DNA from: Comamonas thiooxydans
GTDB lineage: Bacteria > Pseudomonadota > Gammaproteobacteria > Burkholderiales > Burkholderiaceae_C
Length of the DNA stretch: 64,000 nucleotides
Assembly: GCF_000964545.1 (NCBI RefSeq)
Contig: NZ_BBVD01000010.1
Coordinates: forward strand, 124,001-188,000
Direction of reading: 5' to 3'
Part shown: positions 27,763 through 37,141 of the stretch, one piece after another
Layout: each line of letters opens with the position of its first letter
How positions within the stretch are numbered: position 1 is the first letter of the stretch
Notes under the pieces: generated by a model
Seen by the model: the letters and a program-made list of their open reading frames with translations, nothing else
What the model was told of the DNA's origin: nothing
Databases searched by the model: none
Position numbers and translations under genes: made by a program

Positions 27763-30569
27763 CACAGTGCCTCTTTGATTTTGTCGGGGGTCACGGGGGT
27801 CGCATGGAAGCGCATGCCCGTGGCATGGGCGATGGCGTTGACGCAGGCGGCGACCACCGGGATCATCACCACCTCGGCCATGCCCTTGGGCGGATCGGTG
27901 CGCGACAGCGGCGGCAGCACCACGCCCTCGGCCTTCCACACGGCCACTTCGCTGGCGCGCGGCACGTGGTAGCGATTCAGGTTCCACTGGCCGTTGCCGG
28001 GGCCGGTCTCATGGCGCGGCAGGTCTTCGTACAGCGCATGGCCAATACCCATGGCCACACCGCCCTGGATCTGGCCGGAGACCAGCTCGGGCACGATTTG
28101 CGCGCCGCATTCCAGCCAGGTCTTGTGCGAGAGGAGGTTCACCTTGCCCGTACCCGGGGACACGGACAGCTCCACCATGGTGGCGCAGGGCGCGTAGTAC
28201 ACCGTGCCCGCATTGGTGCGCTGCACCGGCGGGTAATAGACCTTGTCGCGTGCGATGAAGGCATAGCCGCCGGATTTCATCGCGGCCTTCTTGGCCTCGC
28301 CAGCTCCCTTGCCGTACTGCACGGACAGGGCGTCGATCATGGCCTGGAACTTCCTGCCCTCGACCGTGAAGTCGGCCTTGGCCCAGGCCCAGCGGTTAAA
28401 GGCGTGCACGCACACGCCGGTCACGATGCCGAGCTCGTGCGCGCGCTCGGCCAGGCGCTCCAGGCTCAACGGCTCCAGGCCCTCGGCCACGAGCATGCGA
28501 TCGCGCCACTCCAGCATGTCTTCGGTGACGGTGCTGGGCAGCATCTGCCCCCCGCCCTCCTTGCCGGACCAGATCGACTGGGCTGCAGGCCACAGGCAGA
28601 GCTTGAGCAGCAACTGCGCCGCCTGTTGCGTGGCGTGGCGGAAGTAATAGGCCGAGTTCGAGGCCGATACCGGCGACACCAGGCGCGGCACCCAGCTTGG
28701 GTCCCTGGCCAGCTCATCCTCCTTGGCCTGAGGCGTGGTATAGGGCTCGTCCTTGGTATGCAACGGCAGGTTGTCCCAGTGGTTCACCGCGAAGTCCACG
28801 TCGTCCGCCGGGCGCCCCAGGAAGGGCTCGACCGCCACCAGCTGCGCCGTGGTGCTGCCGGTGCCGATCTCGGTGGCGATGTGGCGCATCTTGATGCGGC
28901 CCTCGGGAGTGATCTCGAGCTGCGCAATCGAGGCTTCCGCGCCCGTGCCGAAGTCCTTTTGCACGGCACCGAAGCCTATGCCGTAGCGCAGGCCGGGGTT
29001 GGCGGCCTCGAAGTCGGCCTTGCGCTTGGCGCGCTCGGTCCACATCGGGTCCTTGGCGGCCATGTCGAGGATCTCGCCGATGCGCAGATGACCCGAAGGC
29101 GAGGCGCCCTGGGTGTTCTTCATGCTGCTCTTGAGCACATTGCGCCGGCGCAGCTCGATGGCATCGAGGCCGATCTCCTGGGCGATCTCGTCGACCAGCA
29201 TCTCGGTATAGGCCATGGACTGCACCGTGCCGTAGCCGCGCATGGAGCCGGCCGTGACGCCGATGGAGGGGTACACCTCGGTCGACAAGTCGCTCTCGGG
29301 GAAGTAGTAAATGGATTGCGCCGCCGTCACTGCCACCGTGCCCACCGAGGGGCTGAAGTTGGTCACGCCGCCGCCGTCGCCCACCATGTGGCAGGTCAGC
29401 GCGTGGAACTTGCCGTCCTTGTCCACCGAGATCGCTGTCTCTACATCGAAGGGATGGCGCTTGAGGGCGAACTGGAAGTGCTTCCAGCGGTCCAGCGCCA
29501 GCCGCACCGGGCGGCCCTGGGCGTACAGCGACGCCAGTGCCACGTAGAACGGGAAGGGATGGTGCTCCTTCTGGCCGTAGCCCACGGTGTAGGAGCTGAT
29601 GTAGTCGAGCTGGTTCAGCGGCAACTTGCTGTCCTTGAGCATGTGCATCACATGCTCGGCCGTGCCATAGGGCGCCTGGCTCGCGGCCACCATGTGCAGC
29701 GCACCGCTGCCCTGCTCATACCAGGCCAGGCCGTTTTCCATTTCCATGGCCACGTGCTCGATGGACTGGCTGTAGTACTTGCGTGCAAACGCGCGCAAAC
29801 CGTCCTTGGGCTGTTTCATCTCGGCCTGGATGCGGGCCGACTCGCCCATCAGCGCGCCGAAGGCAGGGTGGCTGCTGTCAGGCCAGTGCACGCCTTTTTC
29901 ATCGAGCTGAGGCCAGATGACGGTGTTCTTCATGGGCGAGAACCTGTCCTCGCCATAGCCGTCCTCGCCTTGCACGCGTACGTAGCGCGCGGCCACATAA
30001 GGCGCGCGCGGCGGCTGGGCCGCCTCGGCTCCGAAGCGGAAGATCGCATCATTGAAGCGCAGGCGCTGGTTGGCCACGCGGAACTTCTCGTAGTCGTGCC
30101 AGATGGCCACGGCCACCGGGTGCCCCAGCATGGGCGAGACCTGGCCCTTCTTGACGAAGAACTCGCCATAGAAGCCCGGTTCGGGCATTCCAACGCCGTC
30201 GGCGGCGATGGACTCGGCGTCGATCAGCACATCAGGCTGGTAGTCGCTGCCCAGCACCGACAGATCCAGGCCTTCGTAGATGCGGTCGGCGCGCGGGATA
30301 TGGATGGTCAGCGCGTGCGACTGCTGCGCAGGCCAGCCCTGCATGTCCCTGGCGCGCAGGTCGATGGCAAAGACCTTCTGCCCGGTGACTTTGGCCATGC
30401 CGTCGCGGCGGTAGTTGAGCGTGTTGCCATTGATCCAGTGGGTCTCCTGACCGCTGGCGGGCGTTATCAATTCCGCAAGTGCGTCTTTGACCGGGCGCAC
30501 ACTCGCAATCACGCCCATGGCGGCGGCAGCCTTCAGAAAACTGCGCCTATTCAAGTCCAGTTTGGACAC
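27762..30569 (-). CDS. Tat-exported molybdopterin-binding subunit (IorB / nicotinate dehydrogenase type)
   Basis: The 935-residue protein begins at a GTG codon with AAGGAG 8 bp upstream; an upstream open stretch lacks a ribosome site. The N-terminus VSKLDLNRRSFLKAAAAMG is a clear twin-arginine signal, so the folded enzyme is exported. The body resembles the xanthine dehydrogenase family in its IorB branch, with EIGTGSTTAQLVAVEPFLG and GSMRGYGTVQSMAYTEML. The substrate may be an N-heterocycle or aldehyde; sequence alone cannot decide. It heads an operon with 2Fe-2S and cytochrome c genes. Confidence 0.92.
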   Translation of the reverse strand: MSKLDLNRRSFLKAAAAMGVIASVRPVKDALAELITPASGQETHWINGNTLNYRRDGMAKVTGQKVFAIDLRARDMQGWPAQQSHALTIHIPRADRIYEGLDLSVLGSDYQPDVLIDAESIAADGVGMPEPGFYGEFFVKKGQVSPMLGHPVAVAIWHDYEKFRVANQRLRFNDAIFRFGAEAAQPPRAPYVAARYVRVQGEDGYGEDRFSPMKNTVIWPQLDEKGVHWPDSSHPAFGALMGESARIQAEMKQPKDGLRAFARKYYSQSIEHVAMEMENGLAWYEQGSGALHMVAASQAPYGTAEHVMHMLKDSKLPLNQLDYISSYTVGYGQKEHHPFPFYVALASLYAQGRPVRLALDRWKHFQFALKRHPFDVETAISVDKDGKFHALTCHMVGDGGGVTNFSPSVGTVAVTAAQSIYYFPESDLSTEVYPSIGVTAGSMRGYGTVQSMAYTEMLVDEIAQEIGLDAIELRRRNVLKSSMKNTQGASPSGHLRIGEILDMAAKDPMWTERAKRKADFEAANPGLRYGIGFGAVQKDFGTGAEASIAQLEITPEGRIKMRHIATEIGTGSTTAQLVAVEPFLGRPADDVDFAVNHWDNLPLHTKDEPYTTPQAKEDELARDPSWVPRLVSPVSASNSAYYFRHATQQAAQLLLKLCLWPAAQSIWSGKEGGGQMLPSTVTEDMLEWRDRMLVAEGLEPLSLERLAERAHELGIVTGVCVHAFNRWAWAKADFTVEGRKFQAMIDALSVQYGKGAGEAKKAAMKSGGYAFIARDKVYYPPVQRTNAGTVYYAPCATMVELSVSPGTGKVNLLSHKTWLECGAQIVPELVSGQIQGGVAMGIGHALYEDLPRHETGPGNGQWNLNRYHVPRASEVAVWKAEGVVLPPLSRTDPPKGMAEVVMIPVVAACVNAIAHATGMRFHATPVTPDKIKEAL

Positions 30570-31091
30570 GGTTCCAACTCCTTGCTGCAATGCGCACAGC
30601 AACAGCAAGGACTGGCGTGGGCACATCGCTAGATGACTATGTATTCCCGAACGTTGTATGCGTCCGAGAGTCAAAAAGCAGGTGATAACGGCTGCAGTTG
30701 TTGTCGGCATTTCTGCCCACATATCGCCAGCCTTGGCCGTCCGCCACGCTTTGGTCTTTTAAAAGACTAAGAGGCGCGGAGTATAAAAACAGCGGCCTGC
30801 ATGATTTCTCGCCACCCAAATTCACAAGTTAAATACTCGGAAAATTGATACTTATCAATACCGACTTCCTTCATTAGTGCTCGTCGTGCAAAACGGCATG
30901 CGCCCACTTCGCTGTGCATCGAATGTTCGATGACCTTGCTGAAGCCAGCGCTTTTTGGTTCGGACATTCAGCTTTTTTGAATCGAGCCCTCAATCCTGCT
31001 GAACCTTTTTGCATTCTCCGCTTCATACACTGCATATCAATTTCAGCAGGCCTCCAGCGCCCGCGACCCGCACTTTCTGATTGCAGTTTCC
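30570..31091. promoter_or_regulatory. Divergent intergenic region, molybdenum hydroxylase / cytochrome b561
   Basis: These 522 bp hold no gene that I can support. The AT-richer middle (30760-30870) probably carries promoters for both directions. Confidence 0.3.
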
Positions 31092-31640
31092 ATGAACTCG
31101 AGCTCCCGCTATACCGGTACCGCCATCGCCCTGCACTGGGTTCTGGCCTTGGCACTGATCGGCATCTTCGCCTTTGGCCTCTATATGACAGGCCTGCCTT
31201 TCTCGCCCACACGCCTCAAGTACTTCAACTGGCACAAATGGGCCGGCATGACGATTCTGATCCTGTCCGTGCTGCGCCTGGTCTGGCGCATCACCCACCG
31301 ACCACCGGAGCTGCCCGAAGCCGTCACCCGCACCATGCCAGGCTGGCAGCGCATGGCCCACCACGGCGTGCATCACCTGATGTATGCGCTGTTCTTTGCC
31401 ATCCCGCTGGTGGGCTGGATGTACAGCTCGGCAGCAGGATTTCCCATCGTGCTGTTCGGACAATTGCCCCTGCCTGACCTGGTGAGCAAGAGCCCCGAGC
31501 TGGCCGAAGCGCTCAAACCCTGGCATGGCTATCTGGCCTATGCGCTGGCAGCCCTGGTGGTGATGCATATCGCTGCCGTCATCAAGCATCAGATTATTGA
31601 CCGCGACGGACTGCTGTCACGCATGGTTCCGGGCCAATAG
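31092..31640 (+). CDS. Cytochrome b561 family protein
   Basis: The 182-residue protein has four membrane helices and paired His residues for two b hemes (ALHWVLALALIG, NWHKWAGMTIL, HHGVHHLMYALFF, WHGYLAYALAALVVMHIAAV). It moves electrons within the inner membrane, often to periplasmic partners. Its neighbours are two YceI proteins, and cytochrome b561-YceI pairs are common, suggesting a shared role in quinone or lipid-linked redox chemistry. Confidence 0.93.
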   Translation: MNSSSRYTGTAIALHWVLALALIGIFAFGLYMTGLPFSPTRLKYFNWHKWAGMTILILSVLRLVWRITHRPPELPEAVTRTMPGWQRMAHHGVHHLMYALFFAIPLVGWMYSSAAGFPIVLFGQLPLPDLVSKSPELAEALKPWHGYLAYALAALVVMHIAAVIKHQIIDRDGLLSRMVPGQ

Positions 31641-31643
31641 TCC

Positions 31644-31728
31644 CCCCCTGAGCGGCGTTGCCGGGGCGGCCCCGCCGCTTCCCCCCAGGGGGACAACAGC
31701 TTTGCTGCGCGGCGGCGCTTGCTTGCTG
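31644..31728 (+). repeat. CCCCCTGAGCGGC 3'-flank repeat, copy 2
   Basis: This is the same element as at 18135, starting 3 bp after the cytochrome b561 stop. It has an extra GC-rich insertion between the two halves of the first hairpin. Confidence 0.75.
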
Positions 31729-31791
31729 TCTCGCTCCTTCAAGCCGTACCGGCTTTTGAGTTTTTTGTATGTTCATCACAAGGAGTTTTTG

Positions 31792-32355
31792 ATGAAAGTC
31801 CTTTTTTCCTCTGCACTGATTGCAGCCGCTTTCCTGGGCAACACGGCACAGGCCGCTCAAGCCCTGGTGCCCGCACAGAGCGCCGTCAACTTTGAAGCCA
31901 AGCAGATGGGCGTGCCGCTCAAGGGCCACTTCAAGAAGTTCGACGCCCAGATTGCCTTCGACGCCGCCAAGCCCGAGAGCAGCAAGATCCATTTCACGGT
32001 CGATACCGGCAGCGCCACCATGGGCGCCAAGGAAACCGATGCCGAACTGCCCAAGGCAGACTGGTTCAACGTTGCCAAATTCCCTCAGGCCACTTTTGAC
32101 TCCAGCGCTGTCAAGGCTCTGGGCGGTGGCAAGTTCCAGGTGGACGGCACGCTGACCATCAAGGGCAATGCACAGAAGGTGAGCCTGCCCGTGACGCTGA
32201 CCCAGTCCGGCGCCACCACCACGGCCACCGGCACACTGGCGCTCAAGCGTCTGAACTTCAAGATCGGCGATGGCGACTGGAAGGACACCTCCATGGTGGC
32301 CGACGAGGTCAATGTGCAATTCAAGCTGGCTCTGACTGGCGTCGGCAAGCTCTAA
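31792..32355 (+). CDS. YceI family periplasmic protein, copy 1
   Basis: The 187-residue protein starts with signal peptide MKVLFSSALIAAAFLGNTAQA. The rest is a lipocalin-like YceI barrel that binds isoprenoid lipids in characterised members. AAGGAG lies upstream of the ATG. A second, diverged YceI gene follows after 82 bp with a hairpin between them. Confidence 0.93.
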   Translation: MKVLFSSALIAAAFLGNTAQAAQALVPAQSAVNFEAKQMGVPLKGHFKKFDAQIAFDAAKPESSKIHFTVDTGSATMGAKETDAELPKADWFNVAKFPQATFDSSAVKALGGGKFQVDGTLTIKGNAQKVSLPVTLTQSGATTTATGTLALKRLNFKIGDGDWKDTSMVADEVNVQFKLALTGVGKL

Positions 32356-32370
32356 GCGTTTCTCGGCTCC

Positions 32371-32391
32371 AGCGCTTGATAGGCAAGCGCT
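32371..32391. repeat. AGCGCTTG hairpin repeat
   Basis: AGCGCTTG-ATAGG-CAAGCGCT is a perfect 8-bp stem between the two YceI genes and belongs to the family also seen at 39070. Confidence 0.7.
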
Positions 32392-32437
32392 GAAAGCTCA
32401 TGTTTTGATAGTTCCAATCCCTGAAGGAGTATTCACC

Positions 32438-33013
32438 ATGCGTTCCACTCTGTTCGCTCTGGCCGCTGCGTCCCTGTTTGCCACCGCTGTCCAGGCGGCA
32501 CCAGCCACTTACGCCATCGACCCCACACACACGTTTGCGACTTTCGAGATCGATCACTTTGGCGCCTCCACCAACCGTGCCCGCTTCGACAAGAAGAGCG
32601 GCAACGTGCAGTTCGACAAGGCAGGCAAGACCGGCAAGGTCGATGTCGAGCTGGACATGACATCGGTGAACTCCGGCACCGCCGCTTTTAACAAGCATCT
32701 GCAAAGCGCCGACATCTTTGACGTCGAGAAATTCCCCAACGCCAAGTTTGTCTCCGACAAATTTGTCTTCGACGGCGACAAGCTCAAGGAAGTAAGCGGC
32801 CATCTGACGCTCAAGGGCAAGACCGCCCCCGTTACCCTCAAGGCCAACAAGTTCACCTGCTACGAAAGCCCCATGCTGCAAAAGCGTGAAGTCTGCGGCG
32901 GCGACTTTGAAGCATCCATCGACCGTACCCAGTGGGGCGTGGACTACGGCATCCCCTATGGCTTCTCCAAGCAAGTGCGCCTGGTCATGCAGATCGAAGC
33001 CGTGAAGCAGTAA
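32438..33013 (+). CDS. YceI family periplasmic protein, copy 2
   Basis: This 191-residue protein has signal peptide MRSTLFALAAASLFATAVQA and the YceI motifs YAIDPTHTFATFEIDHFG and FPNAKFVSD. It contains two Cys (TCYESPMLQKREVCGGD), likely a disulfide. GAAGGAG precedes the ATG at 32438. It closes the cytochrome b561-YceI-YceI cluster and is followed by a terminator. Confidence 0.94.
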   Translation: MRSTLFALAAASLFATAVQAAPATYAIDPTHTFATFEIDHFGASTNRARFDKKSGNVQFDKAGKTGKVDVELDMTSVNSGTAAFNKHLQSADIFDVEKFPNAKFVSDKFVFDGDKLKEVSGHLTLKGKTAPVTLKANKFTCYESPMLQKREVCGGDFEASIDRTQWGVDYGIPYGFSKQVRLVMQIEAVKQ

Positions 33014-33064
33014 TCCAGGTTCGCAAAGACTCTCGAGTGAAGCCCCTTGCGGGCTCTCTCTTTG

Positions 33065-33096
33065 GCCCGGCCCGTGCAAGCGGTCCGGGCTTTTTT
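33065..33096 (+). terminator. Rho-independent terminator after YceI copy 2
   Basis: GCCCGG / CCGGGC around a 14-nt partly paired loop is followed by TTTTTT, about 50 bp after the stop. Confidence 0.78.
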
Positions 33097-33207
33097 GCGT
33101 CTGCAGCCTGCTTCAGACACAAATCCCTTTCATTAAAAAATTTACTTTAGGTTAATTGATTACGAATAGTAGAATAATCTCACTCACACAATTGAAGGAG
33201 ACATCGC

Positions 33208-33858
33208 ATGAGCCAAGCCGCCCCTACCCCGGTTTACTCCCAGCCCCGGCGTGCAGACATGAGCCAGCTGCCCGCACCTGCAGCCGTGCAGCAGTTGCAC
33301 CACTACGCCTACAAGGCCAAGGATGCAGAAGAGACTCGTCACTTCTACGAGGACATCCTCGGCCTGCCGCTCTACCACATCATCCAGAGCGACTACGTCC
33401 CCTCCACGGGCGAGTACTGCCCCTACACCCATTTCTTCTTCCGCCTCAAGGACGGCTCCTTCATCGCCTTCTTCGACATTGGCGACGACGAAGCGGCCCT
33501 GCCCTCACCCAACACTCCGATCTGGATCAATCACATCTCCTTCCGCGTGGACTCCGTGCAGGAGCTGGAAAACACCAAGGCCCGCCTGCAGGCCTGCGGC
33601 GTGGAAGTGCTGGGCGTGACCGATCACCACATCTTCAAGAGCATTTATTTCTTCGACCCCAACGGCATCCGCCTGGAGCTGACGGCCCAACTGGCCGACG
33701 AGCTGCAGATGCTCAAGGAAAGCAAGACCGCCCATGCACGCCTGGACGAGTGGACGGCCCGCAAGGAGCAGTGGCGCAAGGAACGTGCCGAGGGCAAGTC
33801 CAGCGCTCCCCTCAAGCCGCAGAACAACGACCGGCCGGAGTTTGTTCCTGGTAAGTAA
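33208..33858 (+). CDS. VOC family (glyoxalase/extradiol dioxygenase-like) protein
   Basis: The 216-residue protein has one vicinal-oxygen-chelate module pair: LHHYAYKAKDAEETRHFYED, then NHISFRV and IRLELTAQL, supplying a His/His/Glu metal site. The C-terminal 40 residues are basic and helical. GAAGGAG precedes the ATG. The substrate is unknown. The upstream 80 bp are AT-rich and contain a likely promoter. Confidence 0.88.
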   Translation: MSQAAPTPVYSQPRRADMSQLPAPAAVQQLHHYAYKAKDAEETRHFYEDILGLPLYHIIQSDYVPSTGEYCPYTHFFFRLKDGSFIAFFDIGDDEAALPSPNTPIWINHISFRVDSVQELENTKARLQACGVEVLGVTDHHIFKSIYFFDPNGIRLELTAQLADELQMLKESKTAHARLDEWTARKEQWRKERAEGKSSAPLKPQNNDRPEFVPGK

Positions 33859-33860
33859 CA

Positions 33861-33944
33861 CCCCCTGAGCGGCTACGCCGCTTCCCCCAAGGGGGACACG
33901 ACGCCCTCGCTGCGGGGCGGTTGGGGCCGCCCAGGCCTTGCTCG
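33861..33944 (+). repeat. CCCCCTGAGCGGC 3'-flank repeat, copy 3
   Basis: It begins 2 bp after the VOC stop codon and shares the GCGGCTACGCCGC and CCCCC..GGGGG hairpins with the copies at 18135 and 31644. Confidence 0.75.
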
Positions 33945-33985
33945 ACGTCTCTGGCGTGGTACATCAAGCGAAGTCTCGCTAATTC

Positions 33986-34016
33986 AATAGCTACAAGCGC
34001 TTGATAAATAAGCGCA
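33986..34016. repeat. AGCGCTTG hairpin repeat, imperfect
   Basis: AATAGCTACAAGCGCTTGAT followed by AAATAAGCGC shows the same layout as other members of the family. The right arm is shortened. Confidence 0.55.
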
Positions 34017-34099
34017 AGAGGGCGAAATAAGACCTACCGCGCTCATCACCGGATCGGATCGCTAAAATCATTGGCAATCCGTCCTTATCTTTCATGCAG

Positions 34100-34127
34100 A
34101 CGGCATCCCTTTTCAGGATGCCGTTTT
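34100..34127 (+). terminator. Hairpin with T-run 27 bp before valS (terminator or attenuator)
   Basis: ACGGCATCC / GGATGCCGT with a 7-nt loop ends in TTTT. It ends just upstream of the valS ATG, so it could attenuate valS or terminate a short leader transcript. Confidence 0.6.
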
Positions 34128-34154
34128 CATTTCCAGAGTTCTTGTACCGCAGCC

Positions 34155-37070
34155 ATGAGCGACACCATTCAACAGCCCGGCCTCGACAGCCTCTCCAAGT
34201 CTTTTGAACCTGCCTCCATCGAAGCCCATTGGGGACCTGAATGGGAAAAGCGCGGCTACGGCAATGCCGGCTATCGCGGCACGGGCAAACCCGGTACCGA
34301 AGCTACCGCTGCAGGCAACAATTTCTCCATCCAGTTGCCCCCACCCAATGTGACAGGTACGCTGCACATGGGCCATGCGTTCAACCAGACCATCATGGAC
34401 TCGCTGACACGCTACCACCGCATGAAGGGCTACAACACGGCCTGGATTCCCGGAACCGACCATGCAGGCATCGCTACCCAGATCGTGGTGGAGCGCCAGT
34501 TGCAAACTCAGGGCGTGAGCCGCTATGACCTGGGCCGCGACGAGTTCACCAAAAAGGTCTGGGAGTGGAAGGAAAAGTCCGGCGACACCATCACCACCCA
34601 GATGCGCCGCATGGGCGACACCGTGGACTGGAGCCGCGAATACTTCACCATGGACGACAAGCTGTCCAAGGTGGTGACCGAGACCTTTGTGAAGCTGTAC
34701 CAGCAAGGCCTGATCTACCGCGGCAAGCGCCTGGTGAACTGGGATCCGGTGCTGCAGTCTGCAGTCTCCGACCTGGAAGTCGAGAACCAGGAAAAGGACG
34801 GCAGCCTGTGGCATATCGCCTACCCGCTGACCAGCGGCGAAGGCAATCTGGTGGTAGCAACCACCCGTCCCGAAACCATGCTGGGCGACGTGGCCGTGAT
34901 GGTCCACCCCGAAGACGAGCGTTACAAGCACCTGATCGGCCAGACCGTGACCCTGCCCCTTGTCGGCCGCCAGATCCCCATCATCGCCGACGAATACGTG
35001 GACCGCGAGTTCGGCACCGGCGTGGTGAAAGTCACGCCTGCGCACGATCAGAACGACTATCAGGTGGGCCAGCGCCACAAGCTGCCCATGATCTGCGTGC
35101 TGACGCTGACCGCCAAGATCAACGACGAAGCGCCTGAAAAATACCGCGGCATGGACCGCTTCGTGGCCCGCAAGGCCATCGTGGCCGACCTGGAAGAGCT
35201 GGGCCTGATGGTCGAGATCAAGAAGCACAAGCTGATGGTGCCCATCTGCGACCGTACCGGCCAGGTGATCGAACCCATGCTGACCGACCAGTGGTTCATC
35301 GCCATGAGCAAGGTCAGCGACCAGGACCCGAGCGGCAAGTCCATCGCCCAGAAAGCCATCGACGCCGTCGCTTCCGGTGAAGTTCAGTTCGTGCCCGAGA
35401 ACTGGGTCAACACTTACAACCAGTGGATGAACAACATCCAGGACTGGTGCATATCGCGCCAGCTGTGGTGGGGCCACCAGATTCCTGCCTGGTATGACGA
35501 AGAAGGCAATATCTATGTTGCCAAGAACGAAGCCGAAGCCCAGGCACAAGCTGACAAGGTTTCCCCTGGCAAGAAGCTGACCCGCGATGCCGACGTGCTG
35601 GACACCTGGTACTCCTCCGCCATGGTGCCGTTCAGCACCATGGGCTGGCCCGAGCAGGGCAATGCCGCCGATGACGACTTCAACCTCTACCTGCCCTCCT
35701 CGGTGCTGGTGACGGGTTACGACATCATTTTCTTCTGGGTCGCCCGCATGATCATGATGACCACGCACTTCACAGGTCGCGTGCCGTTCAAGCATGTCTA
35801 CATCCACGGCCTGGTGCGCGATGCGCAAGGCAAGAAGATGAGCAAGTCCGAAGGCAATGTGCTGGACCCCGTGGATCTGATCGACGGCATCTCGCTGGAG
35901 CCGCTGCTGGAAAAGCGTACCACCGGCCTGCGCAAGCCCGAGACCGCTCCTCAGGTGCGCAAGAACACTCAAAAGGAATTCCCCGAAGGCATTCCCGCCT
36001 ATGGCGCAGATGCACTGCGCTTCACCTTTGCCGCCCTGGCATCGCTGGGCCGCAGCATCAACTTCGACAGCAAGCGCTGCGAGGGCTACCGCAACTTCTG
36101 CAACAAGCTCTGGAATGCTTCGCGTTTCGTGCTGATGAACTGCGAAGGCCATGACTGCGGTCTGGCACCCCACACCAAGGAGCAGTGTCAACCGGGCGGC
36201 GAGTTCGCTGGCTATATGCACTTCAGCCAGCCCGACCGCTGGATCAGCTCGCAGCTGCAAAAGGTCGAGGCAGAAGTGGCCAAGGGCTTTGCCGAGTTCC
36301 GCCTCGACAACGTGGCCAATGCCATTTACGACTTCGTCTGGAACGAGTTCTGCGACTGGTATCTGGAAATCGCCAAGGTGCAGATCCAGACCGGCAACGA
36401 GGCCCAGCAGCGCGCCACGCGCCGCACGCTGATCCGTACGCTGGAGGCGATTCTGCGCTTGGCCCACCCCATCATCCCGTTCGTGACCGAAGAGCTGTGG
36501 CAGCAGGTCGCCCCCGTGGCCGGACTCAAGGGCGAGTCCATCGCCGTGGCACGCTACCCCGAAGCACAGCCGGAGAAGATCGACGAAGCCTCTATCGCCT
36601 ACGTGGGCCGCATCAAGCAGATGGTGGATGCCTGCCGCGCGCTGCGTGGCGAGATGGGCGTGTCGCCCGCTCAACGCCTGCCGTTGCTCACCGTGGCCGG
36701 CAATGCCGAGGACTCGGCATTTATGCGCGCCAATGCCGACGTGCTCAAGAACCTGGCCAAGCTCAGCGAAGTCAAGGTGTTCGATGACGAAGCCGCATGG
36801 GCCACCGCCGCACAGACTGCTCCGGTCAACGTCCTGGGCGACATCCGCATGGCTTTGTTTGTCGAAATCGACGTTGCAGCCGAGAAGGCCCGCCTGTCCA
36901 AGGAAGCCAAGCGCCTCGAAGGCGAGATCGTCAAGGCCAACGGCAAGCTGAGCAACGAGGCCTTCTGCGCCAAGGCTCCTGCCGCAGTGCTGGAACAGGA
37001 GCGCAAGCGCCTGGCCGACTTCGGCGCGACACTGACACGCATCAACGAGCAGCTCGCTCGTCTGGGCTAA
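34155..37070 (+). CDS. valS: Valyl-tRNA synthetase
   Basis: This 971-residue class I synthetase charges tRNA-Val. It has the HIGH-type motif PPPNVTGTLHMGHAF, the KMSKS motif GKKMSKSEGN and the editing-domain region TTRPETMLGDVAVMVHPED. A C-terminal coiled coil (VEIDVAAEKARLSKEAKRLE) is as expected for ValS. The start MSDTIQQPGLDS at 34155 is preferred over an earlier in-frame codon because that would overlap the leader hairpin. Confidence 0.97.
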   Translation: MSDTIQQPGLDSLSKSFEPASIEAHWGPEWEKRGYGNAGYRGTGKPGTEATAAGNNFSIQLPPPNVTGTLHMGHAFNQTIMDSLTRYHRMKGYNTAWIPGTDHAGIATQIVVERQLQTQGVSRYDLGRDEFTKKVWEWKEKSGDTITTQMRRMGDTVDWSREYFTMDDKLSKVVTETFVKLYQQGLIYRGKRLVNWDPVLQSAVSDLEVENQEKDGSLWHIAYPLTSGEGNLVVATTRPETMLGDVAVMVHPEDERYKHLIGQTVTLPLVGRQIPIIADEYVDREFGTGVVKVTPAHDQNDYQVGQRHKLPMICVLTLTAKINDEAPEKYRGMDRFVARKAIVADLEELGLMVEIKKHKLMVPICDRTGQVIEPMLTDQWFIAMSKVSDQDPSGKSIAQKAIDAVASGEVQFVPENWVNTYNQWMNNIQDWCISRQLWWGHQIPAWYDEEGNIYVAKNEAEAQAQADKVSPGKKLTRDADVLDTWYSSAMVPFSTMGWPEQGNAADDDFNLYLPSSVLVTGYDIIFFWVARMIMMTTHFTGRVPFKHVYIHGLVRDAQGKKMSKSEGNVLDPVDLIDGISLEPLLEKRTTGLRKPETAPQVRKNTQKEFPEGIPAYGADALRFTFAALASLGRSINFDSKRCEGYRNFCNKLWNASRFVLMNCEGHDCGLAPHTKEQCQPGGEFAGYMHFSQPDRWISSQLQKVEAEVAKGFAEFRLDNVANAIYDFVWNEFCDWYLEIAKVQIQTGNEAQQRATRRTLIRTLEAILRLAHPIIPFVTEELWQQVAPVAGLKGESIAVARYPEAQPEKIDEASIAYVGRIKQMVDACRALRGEMGVSPAQRLPLLTVAGNAEDSAFMRANADVLKNLAKLSEVKVFDDEAAWATAAQTAPVNVLGDIRMALFVEIDVAAEKARLSKEAKRLEGEIVKANGKLSNEAFCAKAPAAVLEQERKRLADFGATLTRINEQLARLG

Positions 37071-37095
37071 ACCCCGCTAAACTCTCTCCAAAACA

Positions 37096-37120
37096 AGGCG
37101 CAGGCAACTGCGCCTTTTTT
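37096..37120 (+). terminator. Rho-independent terminator of valS
   Basis: AGGCGCAG-GCAA-CTGCGCCT is followed by TTTTT, 25 bp after the valS stop. Confidence 0.88.
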
Positions 37121-37141
37121 CCATCCAGAAAAGACAAGCAC

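Noticed and set aside
27804..30632. Plus-strand open frame of 942 codons
   Set aside because: It is antisense to the Tat-exported molybdenum subunit and has a His/Gly/Arg-rich random composition.
34113..36674. Minus-strand open frame of 853 codons
   Set aside because: It is antisense to valS and shows no family features.
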